A stretch of DNA of 64,000 nucleotides from Nibrella saemangeumensis (GCF_039541915.1 NZ_BAABHD010000084.1:186001-250000), one strand, 5' to 3'; shown: positions 1-8,879, counted from the stretch's first letter. Translations and numbers: made by a program. Notes: a model not told the origin generated them from the letters alone.

Positions 1-2578
1 GGACTTTCTGTTTATTTTCGTCCAACGTTTCCTGCGGCATTTCTTCCCACATAAACCGCAGGTCCCGCTCCATCGGCACAAACCGTTGACCAATCGATCG
101 CCCCGGCGATAGCAGTGCCGGACCGCCATAGCCAAAGTTGCCGGTCTGTTCCAGCTTTTTGCGGATCGGCTCGTGCGTCAGGTAACTGGTGGCTACCAGG
201 TGCGGAATTACGGAGCCGTAGCTTTCGGCCACTTTCCGGGTCTTCGCCATGTGGATTTCCAGAAAGCTGCGATGAATGCCGTCGATTTCTACAAACGGAT
301 TAATGGCTTTGATCACCCCGGCCCCTTTGGTCCAGCGGCTGCCGACCCCGGCGGCCAGGCTCATCACCGCTATCTTGCCCGAGCGGATGGCGTCCTCGCC
401 GGTTTTGATGGAAGAGACCAGCTGGTCCAGATGCGCCAGTTCATCGGGCAGTACATCTTCGATAGTGCTTTCGGCAGGCAGCCGGTTACGGGACAGGCCG
501 ATTCGCCCTTTTTGCAGTTCCTCCCGAATCTCTTCGTGCTGGATATAATCGAAGCCGTTCTCTTTTTTAATCCGTTCCGCTTTTTCGTTCTCCACGCTCC
601 GGTTGCTTTGGGTAGACGGATCAGATACCTTGAAGAGGTTGCTGACCACCGTACGGAGCAGGGGATAGGCCAGGTTATTCTTGGCACAATACGTGGTGAA
701 TACATCAATTTCGGCCCGGCGGATGTAGGGGATGGATGCCGGATCTTTCCGCACCAGCTCCGATACGTGAATGCCGTAGTACTGCTCAGGCATCAGCGCG
801 TCGCTGCCTTCCTGGAGGTTCGCCCAGGTACCTCTGGGGTTGATGCGCCAGTTGTACACCACCGGTTCCATGGCAAACGGCAGCGAATCGGATAGTTCGT
901 TTTTGGTGGTCCGCAGAATCTCCAGCACCCGCGTTTTGTATTCCTCATTCCGTTCCGGATTGACAAACATACCCATACCACCACCCGACATACCACCAAG
1001 CATCAGGAAGCCGTAATAGTCGTCGCCGAACGCCTTTTTCGCTTTGGCGATGATCTGCTCGGTAAAGTATGTCGATGCCCAGGGGATAATGGTCTTGATC
1101 GGGTATTCCCAGTTGCGGGCCGTATTGGCCCCCAGTTTCCGAATGTCGCCTTCCTGAATAGCGGCCAGAATATTGTCGAAGATCTGGTTGGTCTGCTGGC
1201 GGGCGGCCCACTCTTTTTCGCCCCGGAGCAGGTACTTTTCGGTCACCATCTCCAGGATCGGCCCCACATTCGACGCCATACCACCGTGCATCAGCACCAG
1301 CGAATGCATGATCTGCTCGGCAAAGTCGGGATGCACGGCCCCGTTCTGCAGGACGCGGTGGCGGGGTAGCAGCGCTCCCCGGCTGGTGCCAAATTCCGGA
1401 TCGCCCTCCTGCGCCAGCATACCCTGAATGGCTTTAACCCCCGGCCAGACCCCACCCGAGTCCTGCCAACCACCACCGGAACCACCAATCCATTCGCCCA
1501 GGATGGCGCGGGAGGCTACCAGCCGTCGCTCGCTTTCTTCCAATCCGCCTTCCAGGTTCTGGGTTTGCCCCGTCGCCCGCATCAGCAGGCTGATAATGGA
1601 GCCCAGCAGGTTGGTGGAAACCGCAAAGCGGGAGCCCTTGGGAATGTCGTTGACTTTGGTGACCAGTTCAATGCCCATACCGGGCGCTACTATCCGGGCC
1701 AGAATGTCGGGCAGCGACTGGTTGGTCCCTTCAAACGAGGGCGGTATCAGGCCCGATGCAATTACCCCGGCCTTGACCAGACTCAGGTAATCGTTACCGA
1801 AGTTGAACAGGTCGTCCAGGTCGTGAATGTCTTTGGTGGTGTTCAGGTCGACGCTGGTCAGGCGCAGCACCGGCTCCGTAATAACCCGAACATAACAATG
1901 CAAGGGTGGTTGGATATCTTTGTCGCGGCCAAACACCCCCAGATCAATGGATATATTGATGACCCGTGCGCCTTCGGGATAATCCATACCCAGAAAGAAA
2001 ATATCGGACCAGCCGCTATGGGTCAGGTCCATCCGTACGGAGGTCTGTTCGTGCAGAATGGGATAGAACAGCGAATGTTCCGTGCGCTGGAGCAGCCGGG
2101 GATGAATATGGATCGGGTGCTCGTCCTGGTGCCCGACCCGGAACATCCACTGGTTGCCTTTGCTGGAACGCACACTCTTCCGCACCTGATCCGCCAGAAT
2201 CTGGAACGACAGGTGATGGTAACCATCGGCCAGCGCGCTGAACAGGGTCGCATTCGGTCCCTTCGTATCCAGTTCGTGGTAGAAGATATCAATAGCCTGT
2301 TCAAAGCGTCGGGTGAGCAGGTCCTCGAATCCGGCGTACGGAATCTTTCCGGTGGTAGGCGTTTCTTTAGCCTCCATCAGGAAAAACCGGTACCCGGCAT
2401 ACAGGAAGAGAATGGCCCGGACTTTTTCGTACAGGTTGGGCGTTGTCTCCCGGAAGCGATCCAGTTCGCGCAGGGCAACTAACAACTCTCTGGCACTAAA
2501 ACTCCGGCTTAGTTCAAAAAAGGATCGGTTGCGTTTTTCGGAATCGGTTGAGGTGATCGTCTCTATGAAAACATTCAT
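1..2578 (-). CDS. Fucokinase-like GHMP kinase fused to a UDP-sugar pyrophosphorylase-type nucleotidyltransferase (partial)
   Basis: The minus-strand frame is open from an ATG at 2578 to the window edge, 859 codons without a stop; an in-frame TAG lies two codons before the ATG and fixes the start. Residues 1-290 show no recognised domain. From about 310 the sequence resembles fucokinase-type GHMP kinases: PKGS near 311, then GGSGGGWQDSGG near 366 (the GGGWQDQ motif of L-fucokinase) and a glycine-rich LGGMSGGGMGM near 526. From about 735 a UDPGP-type nucleotidyltransferase begins (SLAAGVGSRWTKGAG, then K and NPF) and runs off the edge. The family reading predicts sugar phosphorylation followed by nucleotide-sugar formation; the substrate is unknown. 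In known Fkp enzymes the pyrophosphorylase comes first, so this order is reversed. The Ser-rich loop GLGTSS of active kinases is replaced by SRFAVSTN, so kinase activity is uncertain. It lies 24 bp after a GalU-like gene, likely in one operon. Confidence 0.72.
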   Translation of the reverse strand, partial: MNVFIETITSTDSEKRNRSFFELSRSFSARELLVALRELDRFRETTPNLYEKVRAILFLYAGYRFFLMEAKETPTTGKIPYAGFEDLLTRRFEQAIDIFYHELDTKGPNATLFSALADGYHHLSFQILADQVRKSVRSSKGNQWMFRVGHQDEHPIHIHPRLLQRTEHSLFYPILHEQTSVRMDLTHSGWSDIFFLGMDYPEGARVINISIDLGVFGRDKDIQPPLHCYVRVITEPVLRLTSVDLNTTKDIHDLDDLFNFGNDYLSLVKAGVIASGLIPPSFEGTNQSLPDILARIVAPGMGIELVTKVNDIPKGSRFAVSTNLLGSIISLLMRATGQTQNLEGGLEESERRLVASRAILGEWIGGSGGGWQDSGGVWPGVKAIQGMLAQEGDPEFGTSRGALLPRHRVLQNGAVHPDFAEQIMHSLVLMHGGMASNVGPILEMVTEKYLLRGEKEWAARQQTNQIFDNILAAIQEGDIRKLGANTARNWEYPIKTIIPWASTYFTEQIIAKAKKAFGDDYYGFLMLGGMSGGGMGMFVNPERNEEYKTRVLEILRTTKNELSDSLPFAMEPVVYNWRINPRGTWANLQEGSDALMPEQYYGIHVSELVRKDPASIPYIRRAEIDVFTTYCAKNNLAYPLLRTVVSNLFKVSDPSTQSNRSVENEKAERIKKENGFDYIQHEEIREELQKGRIGLSRNRLPAESTIEDVLPDELAHLDQLVSSIKTGEDAIRSGKIAVMSLAAGVGSRWTKGAGVIKAINPFVEIDGIHRSFLEIHMAKTRKVAESYGSVIPHLVATSYLTHEPIRKKLEQTGNFGYGGPALLSPGRSIGQRFVPMERDLRFMWEEMPQETLDENKQKV

Positions 2579-2602
2579 GGGTGGCTACAGAAAGGTACGT
2601 AT

Positions 2603-3559
2603 TTAAACCAGACGGGCGCTGCGGGTATTGGCTTCAGCCAGCAGTTCGACCATCATCGATAGGGTCTCGTCGTGGGCTTCACCCGCCAGTCCCAGCGCAA
2701 TCTGCGCGCGTAGCAGTCCGTGCCGCCGGCTCAGGTCGTAGCGGTTGCCTTTTACCTCCAGCGCCAGGTATTTTTCGGTTTCGGCCAGTTCCTGCAGGGT
2801 AGGGGTGAGCAGGATGTTGGTACCGTTCTGCTCCATGTATTTTTGCAGCATGTCGAACACCACGGGCGTAAACACGTGCATCCCGAAGAAACAGAGGTAG
2901 TACCCCACCCGCAAGCCCGGCGTCTGCAACTCCAGTTCAGCCACGCTCAGCGAGGGTTTTTCGATGATGCGGTTGATCTGGTATACGCCCGCTCTATTCG
3001 GCAGGTGCTTACCGGTCAGCGTGCCGTAGCGGCCAATCTGGTGTTCGATGGTCGGGTTGACGGCCGAAACCGAACAGTTTTCCTGGGTAGCCAGATCGAT
3101 CAATTGGGCCGCACAGCGTTTCTGCGCCAGGTTGGACACGTACAGGTAGTCGCCCAGCAGCAGCAGAAACGGCTCGTTATTGACAAACTCGCGGGCACAG
3201 TACACGGCATGGCCGTAGCCCAACGGCTCACGCTGTTCGGCAAAGTGGATCTGCCGCATCAGGTAGTCAATTTTATCCGCTTCGTCTTTGGCCCAGTCAA
3301 CACTTCTGAAAGATTTGACCAGGTTGTCACGGAGGGAGGTAAACGCGCTGAGATAACGCTCGCCATCGCCGGGGGCGCAGACCACGCAGATTTCTTCGAT
3401 GCCGCTGGCAAAGGCTTCTTCGGCAATAATCTGAATAACGGGTTTATGCAGGCCATCGGTATCGATGACGGGCAGCATGGCTTTCTGTATGGTATCGGCC
3501 ACCGGATAGAGACGTTCGCCCCGGGCGGCTGCGGTAATGACGGCTTTTTTTACTCGCAT
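2603..3559 (-). CDS. GalU-like nucleotidyltransferase (UTP-glucose-1-phosphate uridylyltransferase family)
   Basis: This 318-residue protein matches the GalU family over its whole length. Near the N-terminus it has a variant of the nucleotide-binding loop (AAARGERLYPVADTIQKAML instead of the usual AAGLGTRFLPATKAIPKEML), followed by the family KPVIQ and EEA elements. LLLLGDYLY near 135 corresponds to the metal-binding GDD region, and IIEKP near 200 is the sugar-binding EKP motif. Family members make UDP-glucose or similar NDP-sugars from a sugar 1-phosphate. It starts 3 bp after the antiporter gene stop and ends 24 bp before the kinase/nucleotidyltransferase fusion, so the three are probably cotranscribed. 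The changed glycine loop (ARGE for GLGT) suggests altered substrate use; activity is inferred. Confidence 0.75.
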   Translation of the reverse strand: MRVKKAVITAAARGERLYPVADTIQKAMLPVIDTDGLHKPVIQIIAEEAFASGIEEICVVCAPGDGERYLSAFTSLRDNLVKSFRSVDWAKDEADKIDYLMRQIHFAEQREPLGYGHAVYCAREFVNNEPFLLLLGDYLYVSNLAQKRCAAQLIDLATQENCSVSAVNPTIEHQIGRYGTLTGKHLPNRAGVYQINRIIEKPSLSVAELELQTPGLRVGYYLCFFGMHVFTPVVFDMLQKYMEQNGTNILLTPTLQELAETEKYLALEVKGNRYDLSRRHGLLRAQIALGLAGEAHDETLSMMVELLAEANTRSARLV

Positions 3560-3562
3560 GGA

Positions 3563-5644
3563 TTAATGAGACGGGATGATATTAAAAAGGTCTACGTTCA
3601 GGCTGGTTTCCAGCTGTTTGGGGTAGAGAATGATAAAACTGCTGCTCTCAAAATAATTGGTCAGGTAGTACGGCAGCTTATCGAGCTGCGCGTTGTACGA
3701 CGGGTGGCCTTTGCGGGAGGAGACGATCACAAACAAATCGTTTTGCTTGATTTCCCGGCCCAGAATTAGAAAATCGCTCCAATTTATAAATTTCCGGAAC
3801 GTTACCCGCAGCGCGCTGGTGCTTCGCTGGGTAATCTTATCCAAATGCCGGATGGTGTCCGGATGCGCGTAGAACAGCAGGTCGAGTCCGGCTTCCTTGG
3901 CCAGGTTGGTTAGTTTATCGAACCAGTGCAGAAAGCCCGGTTCCAGCTCGGCTTTAGGCGGAACCGCAATCACCATGCGCTGCAGCGTGTTGAGCGGCTG
4001 AATGGTTCTGTAGATGTAGATAGTTTCCGGTACGCGTTTCAGAATCTGCTCGGCAATGGGGCCAAAGAACTCATTGTCGCCGGCGTTGTGGTGCAGGCCA
4101 ATCACCACGTCGGTGATATTCTGCTCTTTAATGGTATAGATAATGCCGTTACTGATGTTGACGTCGAAGCGGGTGAGTGGAATCAGTTCGTTGTCGGTAG
4201 CGGCCGCGTGTCTGATGGCCAGGTCCAGCATCTTTTTGCCCGACGCGCGGCCGTTCTGGTTATCTTCTTCGTTGACAATGTGCAGGGCGTACAGGGAAAT
4301 GTCGCTCTTGCGGGGTTTCAGCATCAGGCCCAGGTTAACCAGATCGGTAACGGTATCCGGGTACGCCAGCGAGATCATGATTTTTTCGGAGGGCTCGGCC
4401 GTCTCGGTTTCGGCCTCTTCGTTCAAGAGCGCAATGCGGCTGGAGGCCTTCTCCACCGAAAAGGAACTGATGGTGCAGGTGACCAGAATCATCAGGATGG
4501 TCCCGTTCAGGATGTCCTCGTTCAGCAGGCGGATGGGATCACCCGTGGCTGTCTCCCCAATAATGATATTATACCCGACCAGCACGACGGCCAGCGTAGC
4601 GGCCGCCCGGGCGGTGCTCAGGCCAAACATAAGCTGACGCTCCTCATTGCTCAGCTGGAATGTCTTTTGGGTTACCCAGGCGGCCAGGAATTTCGATACA
4701 ACAGCCACCACAATCATCAGGCCCGCTACCTTGAGCGCCCCGATTCCGTTGAACAGCACCCGGATATCGACCAGCATGCCGACGCCAATCAGAAAGAACG
4801 GGATAAACAACGCATTCCCGACAAAATCGATCCGGTTCATCAGCGGAGACGAATGGGGAATAAAGCGGTTGAGGGCCAGCCCCGACAGGAACGCCCCGAT
4901 AACGGCCTCCATGCCGGCGGCTTCGGCCAGAAACGCCCCCAGAAACACCAGCGCCAGCACAAAAATATACTGCGAGATATTGTCGTCGAATTTCTTGAAG
5001 AACCAGCGGGCAATGAGCGGAAACACAAAGAGCACGATACCCGCAAAGATCAGGAACGAGACGACGAGCCGGAGCCAGAACGCCGAACTGATATCGCCTT
5101 TGGTCATGCCGACGATTACGGCCAGCACCAGCAGCGCCAGAATATCGGTGATCATGGTGCCGCCGATGGTCAGTGTGACGGCCCGGTTGCGGGTAACTCC
5201 GTAGCGGCTGGCAATGGAGTACGCCAGCAGGGTATGCGAGGCAAACATACTGCCGACCAGCATGGATGTCATCAGGGTATAACCCAGCAGGTAATGCGCG
5301 GTCAAAGTACCCATGCCCATCGGAATCAGAAACGTGTACAGGCCGAAAACCAGGATTTTGTTCCGGCTTTTGCGGAACTCCTCCAGGTCGATCTCCAGCC
5401 CGGCCAGAAACATGATGTACAGCAATCCGACCGTCCCGAACAGCACGATGCTGCTGTCGCGCCGGAGCAGGTTGAGCCCGTAGGGACCGATCAGAATGCC
5501 CGAAATAATGAGCCCGATAATGTGCGGGATCCTGAGCCGGTTGAACAGGATGGGCGCAAAGAGAATGATAAACAGAACCAGCGAAAATATGATGACCGGA
5601 TTGCTGAGCGGCAGCGAAAAATCCAGCTCGGTTGTAAGGATCAT
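3563..5644 (-). CDS. Monovalent cation:proton antiporter of the CPA2 family with C-terminal UspA-like region
   Basis: A 693-residue inner-membrane protein. Residues 15-400 carry about twelve hydrophobic segments of the Na+/H+ exchanger (KefB/CPA2) fold, with the family's early signature IPHIIGLIISGILIGPYGL near residue 45. Residues about 415-690 are soluble and resemble a tandem universal-stress-protein region (SLAYPDTVTDLVNLG, then DVVIGLHH), an arrangement common in Bacteroidetes CPA2 antiporters. No KefC-type TrkA-N nucleotide domain is seen. The expected role is Na+ or K+ exchange for protons under ionic or pH stress. It is the second gene of a run starting with the lipoprotein gene (25 bp upstream) and is followed 3 bp later by the GalU-like gene, an unexplained link to sugar nucleotide metabolism. 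Confidence 0.88.
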   Translation of the reverse strand: MILTTELDFSLPLSNPVIIFSLVLFIILFAPILFNRLRIPHIIGLIISGILIGPYGLNLLRRDSSIVLFGTVGLLYIMFLAGLEIDLEEFRKSRNKILVFGLYTFLIPMGMGTLTAHYLLGYTLMTSMLVGSMFASHTLLAYSIASRYGVTRNRAVTLTIGGTMITDILALLVLAVIVGMTKGDISSAFWLRLVVSFLIFAGIVLFVFPLIARWFFKKFDDNISQYIFVLALVFLGAFLAEAAGMEAVIGAFLSGLALNRFIPHSSPLMNRIDFVGNALFIPFFLIGVGMLVDIRVLFNGIGALKVAGLMIVVAVVSKFLAAWVTQKTFQLSNEERQLMFGLSTARAAATLAVVLVGYNIIIGETATGDPIRLLNEDILNGTILMILVTCTISSFSVEKASSRIALLNEEAETETAEPSEKIMISLAYPDTVTDLVNLGLMLKPRKSDISLYALHIVNEEDNQNGRASGKKMLDLAIRHAAATDNELIPLTRFDVNISNGIIYTIKEQNITDVVIGLHHNAGDNEFFGPIAEQILKRVPETIYIYRTIQPLNTLQRMVIAVPPKAELEPGFLHWFDKLTNLAKEAGLDLLFYAHPDTIRHLDKITQRSTSALRVTFRKFINWSDFLILGREIKQNDLFVIVSSRKGHPSYNAQLDKLPYYLTNYFESSSFIILYPKQLETSLNVDLFNIIPSH

Positions 5645-5669
5645 GGTTTCAAAAAGAGAGTTTGACGCA

Positions 5670-6239
5670 CTACAACTTAGTAAGCCCTACCGCGTAAATA
5701 ATCCGGCAGTTGCCTTCCCGCGTAATTTCGCGCTGCCCTTCCATGGTGTTGGCGGTTTTAAACTGTAACCGCACCGTCATGCGGGTATTAGCCGCCGATG
5801 GGTCCTGCTGGGCCGTAAGTTGTAGCGCCCCCTCCTGAAAGGTACCGGTGTATACCCGCACCAGCCGGTTGTTTTCCAGCGCCTGCACAAACACCATGTT
5901 GTCTTTGTAGCTGATGATCCACTGCAACGACCGGGTGTCGCCCACTGCCGAGCCTTCACAGGAGGTTTCGGTGCAGCGCATCTGGACCGACCAGCGGCCG
6001 ACAAGGTTGGGGTTATACACGACGGTAGAGTCCTGGGTGGAATCGGCCGGGCTGGTCAGGGCTTTTTCCCGTTTGGTCAGCTCTTCCTCTTTTTGGTTCA
6101 GCTGTTGTTCCCGCAGGGTCAGTTGCTGCTCTTTCTGGTTAAGCTCAGTGGTGCGTCGTTCCAATTCTCTTTCCCGTTCCCGGAGCCGGCAACCCGAAAA
6201 GGTAACCATAATGAGTAATAAAAAATAGAGGGTCTTCAT
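5670..6239 (-). CDS. Coiled-coil lipoprotein of unknown function
   Basis: A 189-residue protein with a lipoprotein signal: positive N-terminus, hydrophobic core and a lipobox FSGC with Cys17. Residues 18-62 are a highly charged heptad-like stretch rich in E, R, Q and L, with near repeats of the form LNQKEQQLTLREQQ, predicted to be a coiled coil. Residues 75-189 form a small globular domain with two Cys (RCTETSCEG) and alternating strand patterns (VRVYTGTFQEGALQLTAQQ), reminiscent of a beta-barrel lipid- or ligand-binding module; I do not recognise a family. It probably sits in the periplasm or at the outer membrane. The start codon is directly preceded by an octamer repeat array (6241-6274), and the gene leads the antiporter run. 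Confidence 0.75.
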   Translation of the reverse strand: MKTLYFLLLIMVTFSGCRLRERERELERRTTELNQKEQQLTLREQQLNQKEEELTKREKALTSPADSTQDSTVVYNPNLVGRWSVQMRCTETSCEGSAVGDTRSLQWIISYKDNMVFVQALENNRLVRVYTGTFQEGALQLTAQQDPSAANTRMTVRLQFKTANTMEGQREITREGNCRIIYAVGLTKL

Positions 6240-6240
6240 T

Positions 6241-6274
6241 AATTGAATGAATGAGTGATTGAATGATTGAGTGG
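6241..6274 (-). repeat. Octamer tandem array (TCAYTCAA unit) abutting a start codon
   Basis: Read on the minus strand, the sequence just before the lipoprotein ATG is made of degenerate 8-base units: CCACTCAA, TCATTCAA, TCACTCAT, TCATTCAA, then TTA and ATG. The array occupies the place where a ribosome binding site would be expected. The same unit in the same orientation precedes the DUF1501 gene at 37463. Function is unknown. Confidence 0.7.
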
Positions 6275-6310
6275 GTCGTAGACTAAAAGAATTGAATCAA
6301 TGTACAAAAC

Positions 6311-6341
6311 TCTACCGTCCAGCGTCCATTATCTAACGTCT
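6311..6341 (+). repeat. Interspersed intergenic repeat, copy A
   Basis: The 31 bases starting TCTACCGTCC and ending ATCTAACGTCT match 25 of 31 positions with 40907-40937. Both copies sit at the 3' end of a minus-strand gene. This copy lies between the CvpA-CAP stop and the octamer array. It may belong to a genome-wide dispersed repeat; only two copies are visible here. Confidence 0.55.
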
Positions 6342-6348
6342 AAACTAG

Positions 6349-7311
6349 CTAATTCCGAAAGTTTTGGGTAACCATCAGCCCATAAACTCCGCCGTCGAGG
6401 ATACCGATGCCCACACGCCCGAAGGCCGGCCGCAGGATATTGGCCCGGTGGCCGGGGGAGTTCATCAGCCCGGTATGGGCGATGCTGACCGTCTGCGCCA
6501 GCGCCAGATTCTCACCGGCGGTCAGGAACCGTACCCTGGCTGCGCGTATCCGGTCGAATGGGTCTTTGCCATCGGGCGTAATATGGGCAAAATACCCACG
6601 GGCAAACATATCACGGGAGTGGTTCCGGGCCACCACCGCTAACTCAGGATCGGCCTTCAGCGGTTTCAACCCTTCTTTCAACCGTTCCTCATTAACGAGT
6701 TCCAGCATCCGGGCTTCCAGGTCAGCCCGGACTTTAGGGGCCTCCACTTTATAGGGAAGCGTAACGGATTTGTCCGAGGAGGGCTCCACCGTCATGTTGT
6801 TCAGCGACCGCCCAATGGCTCCTTCAAAAACCGGGGCCAGTTTGCTTTCCAGCCATTCGACCGGTTGGGTCAGCCGGCCGGCCAGCACGCTGTTGCGGCT
6901 ACTTTCGGTCAGGGCGTCGGTGAGCGGCAGAGCCATCAGCAGGGCCGCGGCAAACGATGCGTAGATGACGCCCATGATCAAGCCGGGAATCATGCCCAGA
7001 AACCGGTTGAAGCCGTGGGCGTGGGTTTCCATCGAAACATCGCGCAAGGCCCGGCTGGTAATGGACGACAGCACAATGCGGGCCATCATCAGCGTCAGCA
7101 GAAACGACACCGGCAGCGTCCAGACACCCAGCGACGGGACGTGTTTTCCGAGAAAATCGGCCAGAAACTGGTACAGATACAGGGCAATCAGCAGGCCGGC
7201 TACCAGAGACAACAGATCAATAATACCCAGTATAAACCCTTTCTGCCAACCGCCCCACACCGACATTAAGACAATCAGGATGAGGAGGATGTCGATGAAC
7301 GTTAAACTCAT
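6349..7311 (-). CDS. CvpA-domain membrane protein fused to a CAP/SCP1 domain
   Basis: A 320-residue protein with two parts. Residues 1-165 are a CvpA (colicin V production) domain with about four membrane segments (FIDILLILIVLMSVWGGWQ at the start, PGLIMGVIYASFAAALLMAL near 110). After a linker, residues about 198-318 form a CAP/SCP domain: LVNEER, a conserved His in ARNHSRDM, GYFAHITPDGKDPFDR, AGENLA, and SPGHRANIL near the end, which gives the His and Glu residues typical of the family. The CAP domain is probably displayed in the periplasm by the membrane anchor. CAP proteins bind lipids, peptides or act in wall-related processes; the role here is unknown. The adjoining lipoprotein gene starts 109 bp downstream. 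Confidence 0.85.
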   Translation of the reverse strand: MSLTFIDILLILIVLMSVWGGWQKGFILGIIDLLSLVAGLLIALYLYQFLADFLGKHVPSLGVWTLPVSFLLTLMMARIVLSSITSRALRDVSMETHAHGFNRFLGMIPGLIMGVIYASFAAALLMALPLTDALTESSRNSVLAGRLTQPVEWLESKLAPVFEGAIGRSLNNMTVEPSSDKSVTLPYKVEAPKVRADLEARMLELVNEERLKEGLKPLKADPELAVVARNHSRDMFARGYFAHITPDGKDPFDRIRAARVRFLTAGENLALAQTVSIAHTGLMNSPGHRANILRPAFGRVGIGILDGGVYGLMVTQNFRN

Positions 7312-7544
7312 AACCAGTTTCGTTTGGGTAGTGCTTAAAAGGGAAACTGCCGGGAGTTGGGGAGGGTTTACGGGTGGCCGGTTTTTCGAGTATCCCGCCC
7401 TGTATCAGGGGGTAGTTGCTGGTAAAATCATATAGCAAACCGTCATACGTATGCCTTGCCATTTGTAAATACTTGAACAACAAGGTTTAACTGTCTGTTG
7501 CTACAAGGATGATAACTAGATCCATCATTCTAAAACCAGACGTT

Positions 7545-8786
7545 ATGAAATCAGTTGCAGTTGTTCTGGCAGGCATGGTCACGCTCTTTAGTGCGTGCAA
7601 TACTGGTACCAACGATGCCAGCAAAGAAGAAGCGGTTGGCAATGAAACTCCCGGAAAGCCGGTTGAAACCCGGCCGCAGGATGCCGGCTATAAACCGGCC
7701 TTTGCGGGACAATTTCGGGCTCCCGGCGTCCAGACCACCACGCCCTATGAGGCCCGCGTTATCACCGATAAACTAGCTAAGCCCTGGGGTATTGCCGCCA
7801 TGCCGGATGGCCGTTTCCTGATTACCGAAAAAGCAGGAACCATGCGCATTGTCAGCGCAGACGGTCAGGTGAGCGATAAGATTGCGGGCGTACCGGCGGT
7901 TGTTGACAAAGGACAGGGCGGGCTGCTTGGCGTAACCCTCGATCCGGATTTCGGCTCGAACCGGACGGTGTACTGGACCTTTACCGAACAGCAGGCTGGA
8001 GGAAACCTGAACCTGACCGCCGTGGCCAAAGGCGTGTTGTCGGCAGATGGCCGGCGCCTGGACAACGTCCGCGTAATTTACCGCGCTACGCCGGCCTATG
8101 AGGGCGATAAACACTACGGCAGCCGGCTGGCCTTTGACAAAGCGGGTAATCTGTACGTGACGACCGCTGACCGGTACGAACCGGAACGGCGCAAGCACGC
8201 TCAGGACGTAACGTCGTCGCTGGGTAAGGTCTTGCGTTTGACCAAAGAAGGGCAACCGGCGCCGGGCGGCCCGTTTGCCGGCCAGTCCGGGGCTAAAGCG
8301 GAGATTTACTCCATGGGGCACCGAAATATCCAGAGCATCGATTTTCACCCCCAGACCGGTGCGTTATGGATCGCGGAGATGGGCCCCCAGGGCGGTGATG
8401 AACTGAACGCCGTGGAGCCCGGTAAAAACTACGGCTGGCCGGTCATCACCTACGGCATCGAATACAACGACGATAAAATTGGAAATGCGATAACCCAGAA
8501 AGAAGGCCTGGAACAGCCCGTGTATTTCTGGGACCCGGTGCTGTCCCCCAGCGGTATGACTTTTTACCGCAGCAATGCCATACCCGAGTGGCAGAACAAC
8601 CTGTTTATCGGCGGCCTGAACAGCCACCACATCGCCCGCCTGGTGCTCGACGGCCGGTGGGTGGTCGGTGAGGAACGCTTAGTGGCCGACCAGCAACAGC
8701 GCTTCCGCGCCGTAACGGAGGGCACAGACGGTGCGCTGTACGCCATCACCGACGAGGGGCGGTTGTATAGGATCGGTAAAAAGTAA
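7545..8786 (+). CDS. Lipoprotein PQQ-dependent sugar dehydrogenase (soluble aldose dehydrogenase family)
   Basis: The likely start is the ATG at 7545, because the protein then begins with a clean lipoprotein signal (MKSVAVVLAGMVTLFSAC, Cys18); an upstream in-frame ATG at 7509 would add 12 residues before it. The mature 413-residue precursor has the six-bladed beta-propeller of the YliI/Asd family: KPWGIAAMPDGRFLITEKAG near 72, GGLLGVTLDPDF near 120, HYGSRLAFDKAGNLYVTTAD near 185, HRNIQSIDFHP near 260, EMGPQGGDELNAVEPGKNYG near 280. Family members oxidise aldoses with PQQ in the periplasm or at the outer membrane; some homologues lack PQQ activity. It is a single gene, divergent from the CvpA-CAP gene. 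Confidence 0.88.
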   Translation: MKSVAVVLAGMVTLFSACNTGTNDASKEEAVGNETPGKPVETRPQDAGYKPAFAGQFRAPGVQTTTPYEARVITDKLAKPWGIAAMPDGRFLITEKAGTMRIVSADGQVSDKIAGVPAVVDKGQGGLLGVTLDPDFGSNRTVYWTFTEQQAGGNLNLTAVAKGVLSADGRRLDNVRVIYRATPAYEGDKHYGSRLAFDKAGNLYVTTADRYEPERRKHAQDVTSSLGKVLRLTKEGQPAPGGPFAGQSGAKAEIYSMGHRNIQSIDFHPQTGALWIAEMGPQGGDELNAVEPGKNYGWPVITYGIEYNDDKIGNAITQKEGLEQPVYFWDPVLSPSGMTFYRSNAIPEWQNNLFIGGLNSHHIARLVLDGRWVVGEERLVADQQQRFRAVTEGTDGALYAITDEGRLYRIGKK

Positions 8787-8879
8787 CTGATAGTTCAGGT
8801 TCATCGCCCCAAAAGGCTCTTTCTTCCGGCCAAATGGCTGCCTGGGTAAGACCGGGTGGACTGGCAGTGCCGCTGCGTA

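Noticed and set aside
173..895. Long plus-strand frame with Phe/Gly/Arg-rich translation
   Set aside because: It lies opposite the kinase/nucleotidyltransferase fusion, whose minus-strand frame is open throughout and shows family motifs.
3926..5665. 579-codon plus-strand frame
   Set aside because: Composition is dominated by N, Q, H and R, the shadow of membrane helices encoded by the antiporter gene on the other strand.
6241..6274. CRISPR-like array
   Set aside because: Units are 8 bases with no spacers; this is a tandem repeat, not a CRISPR.
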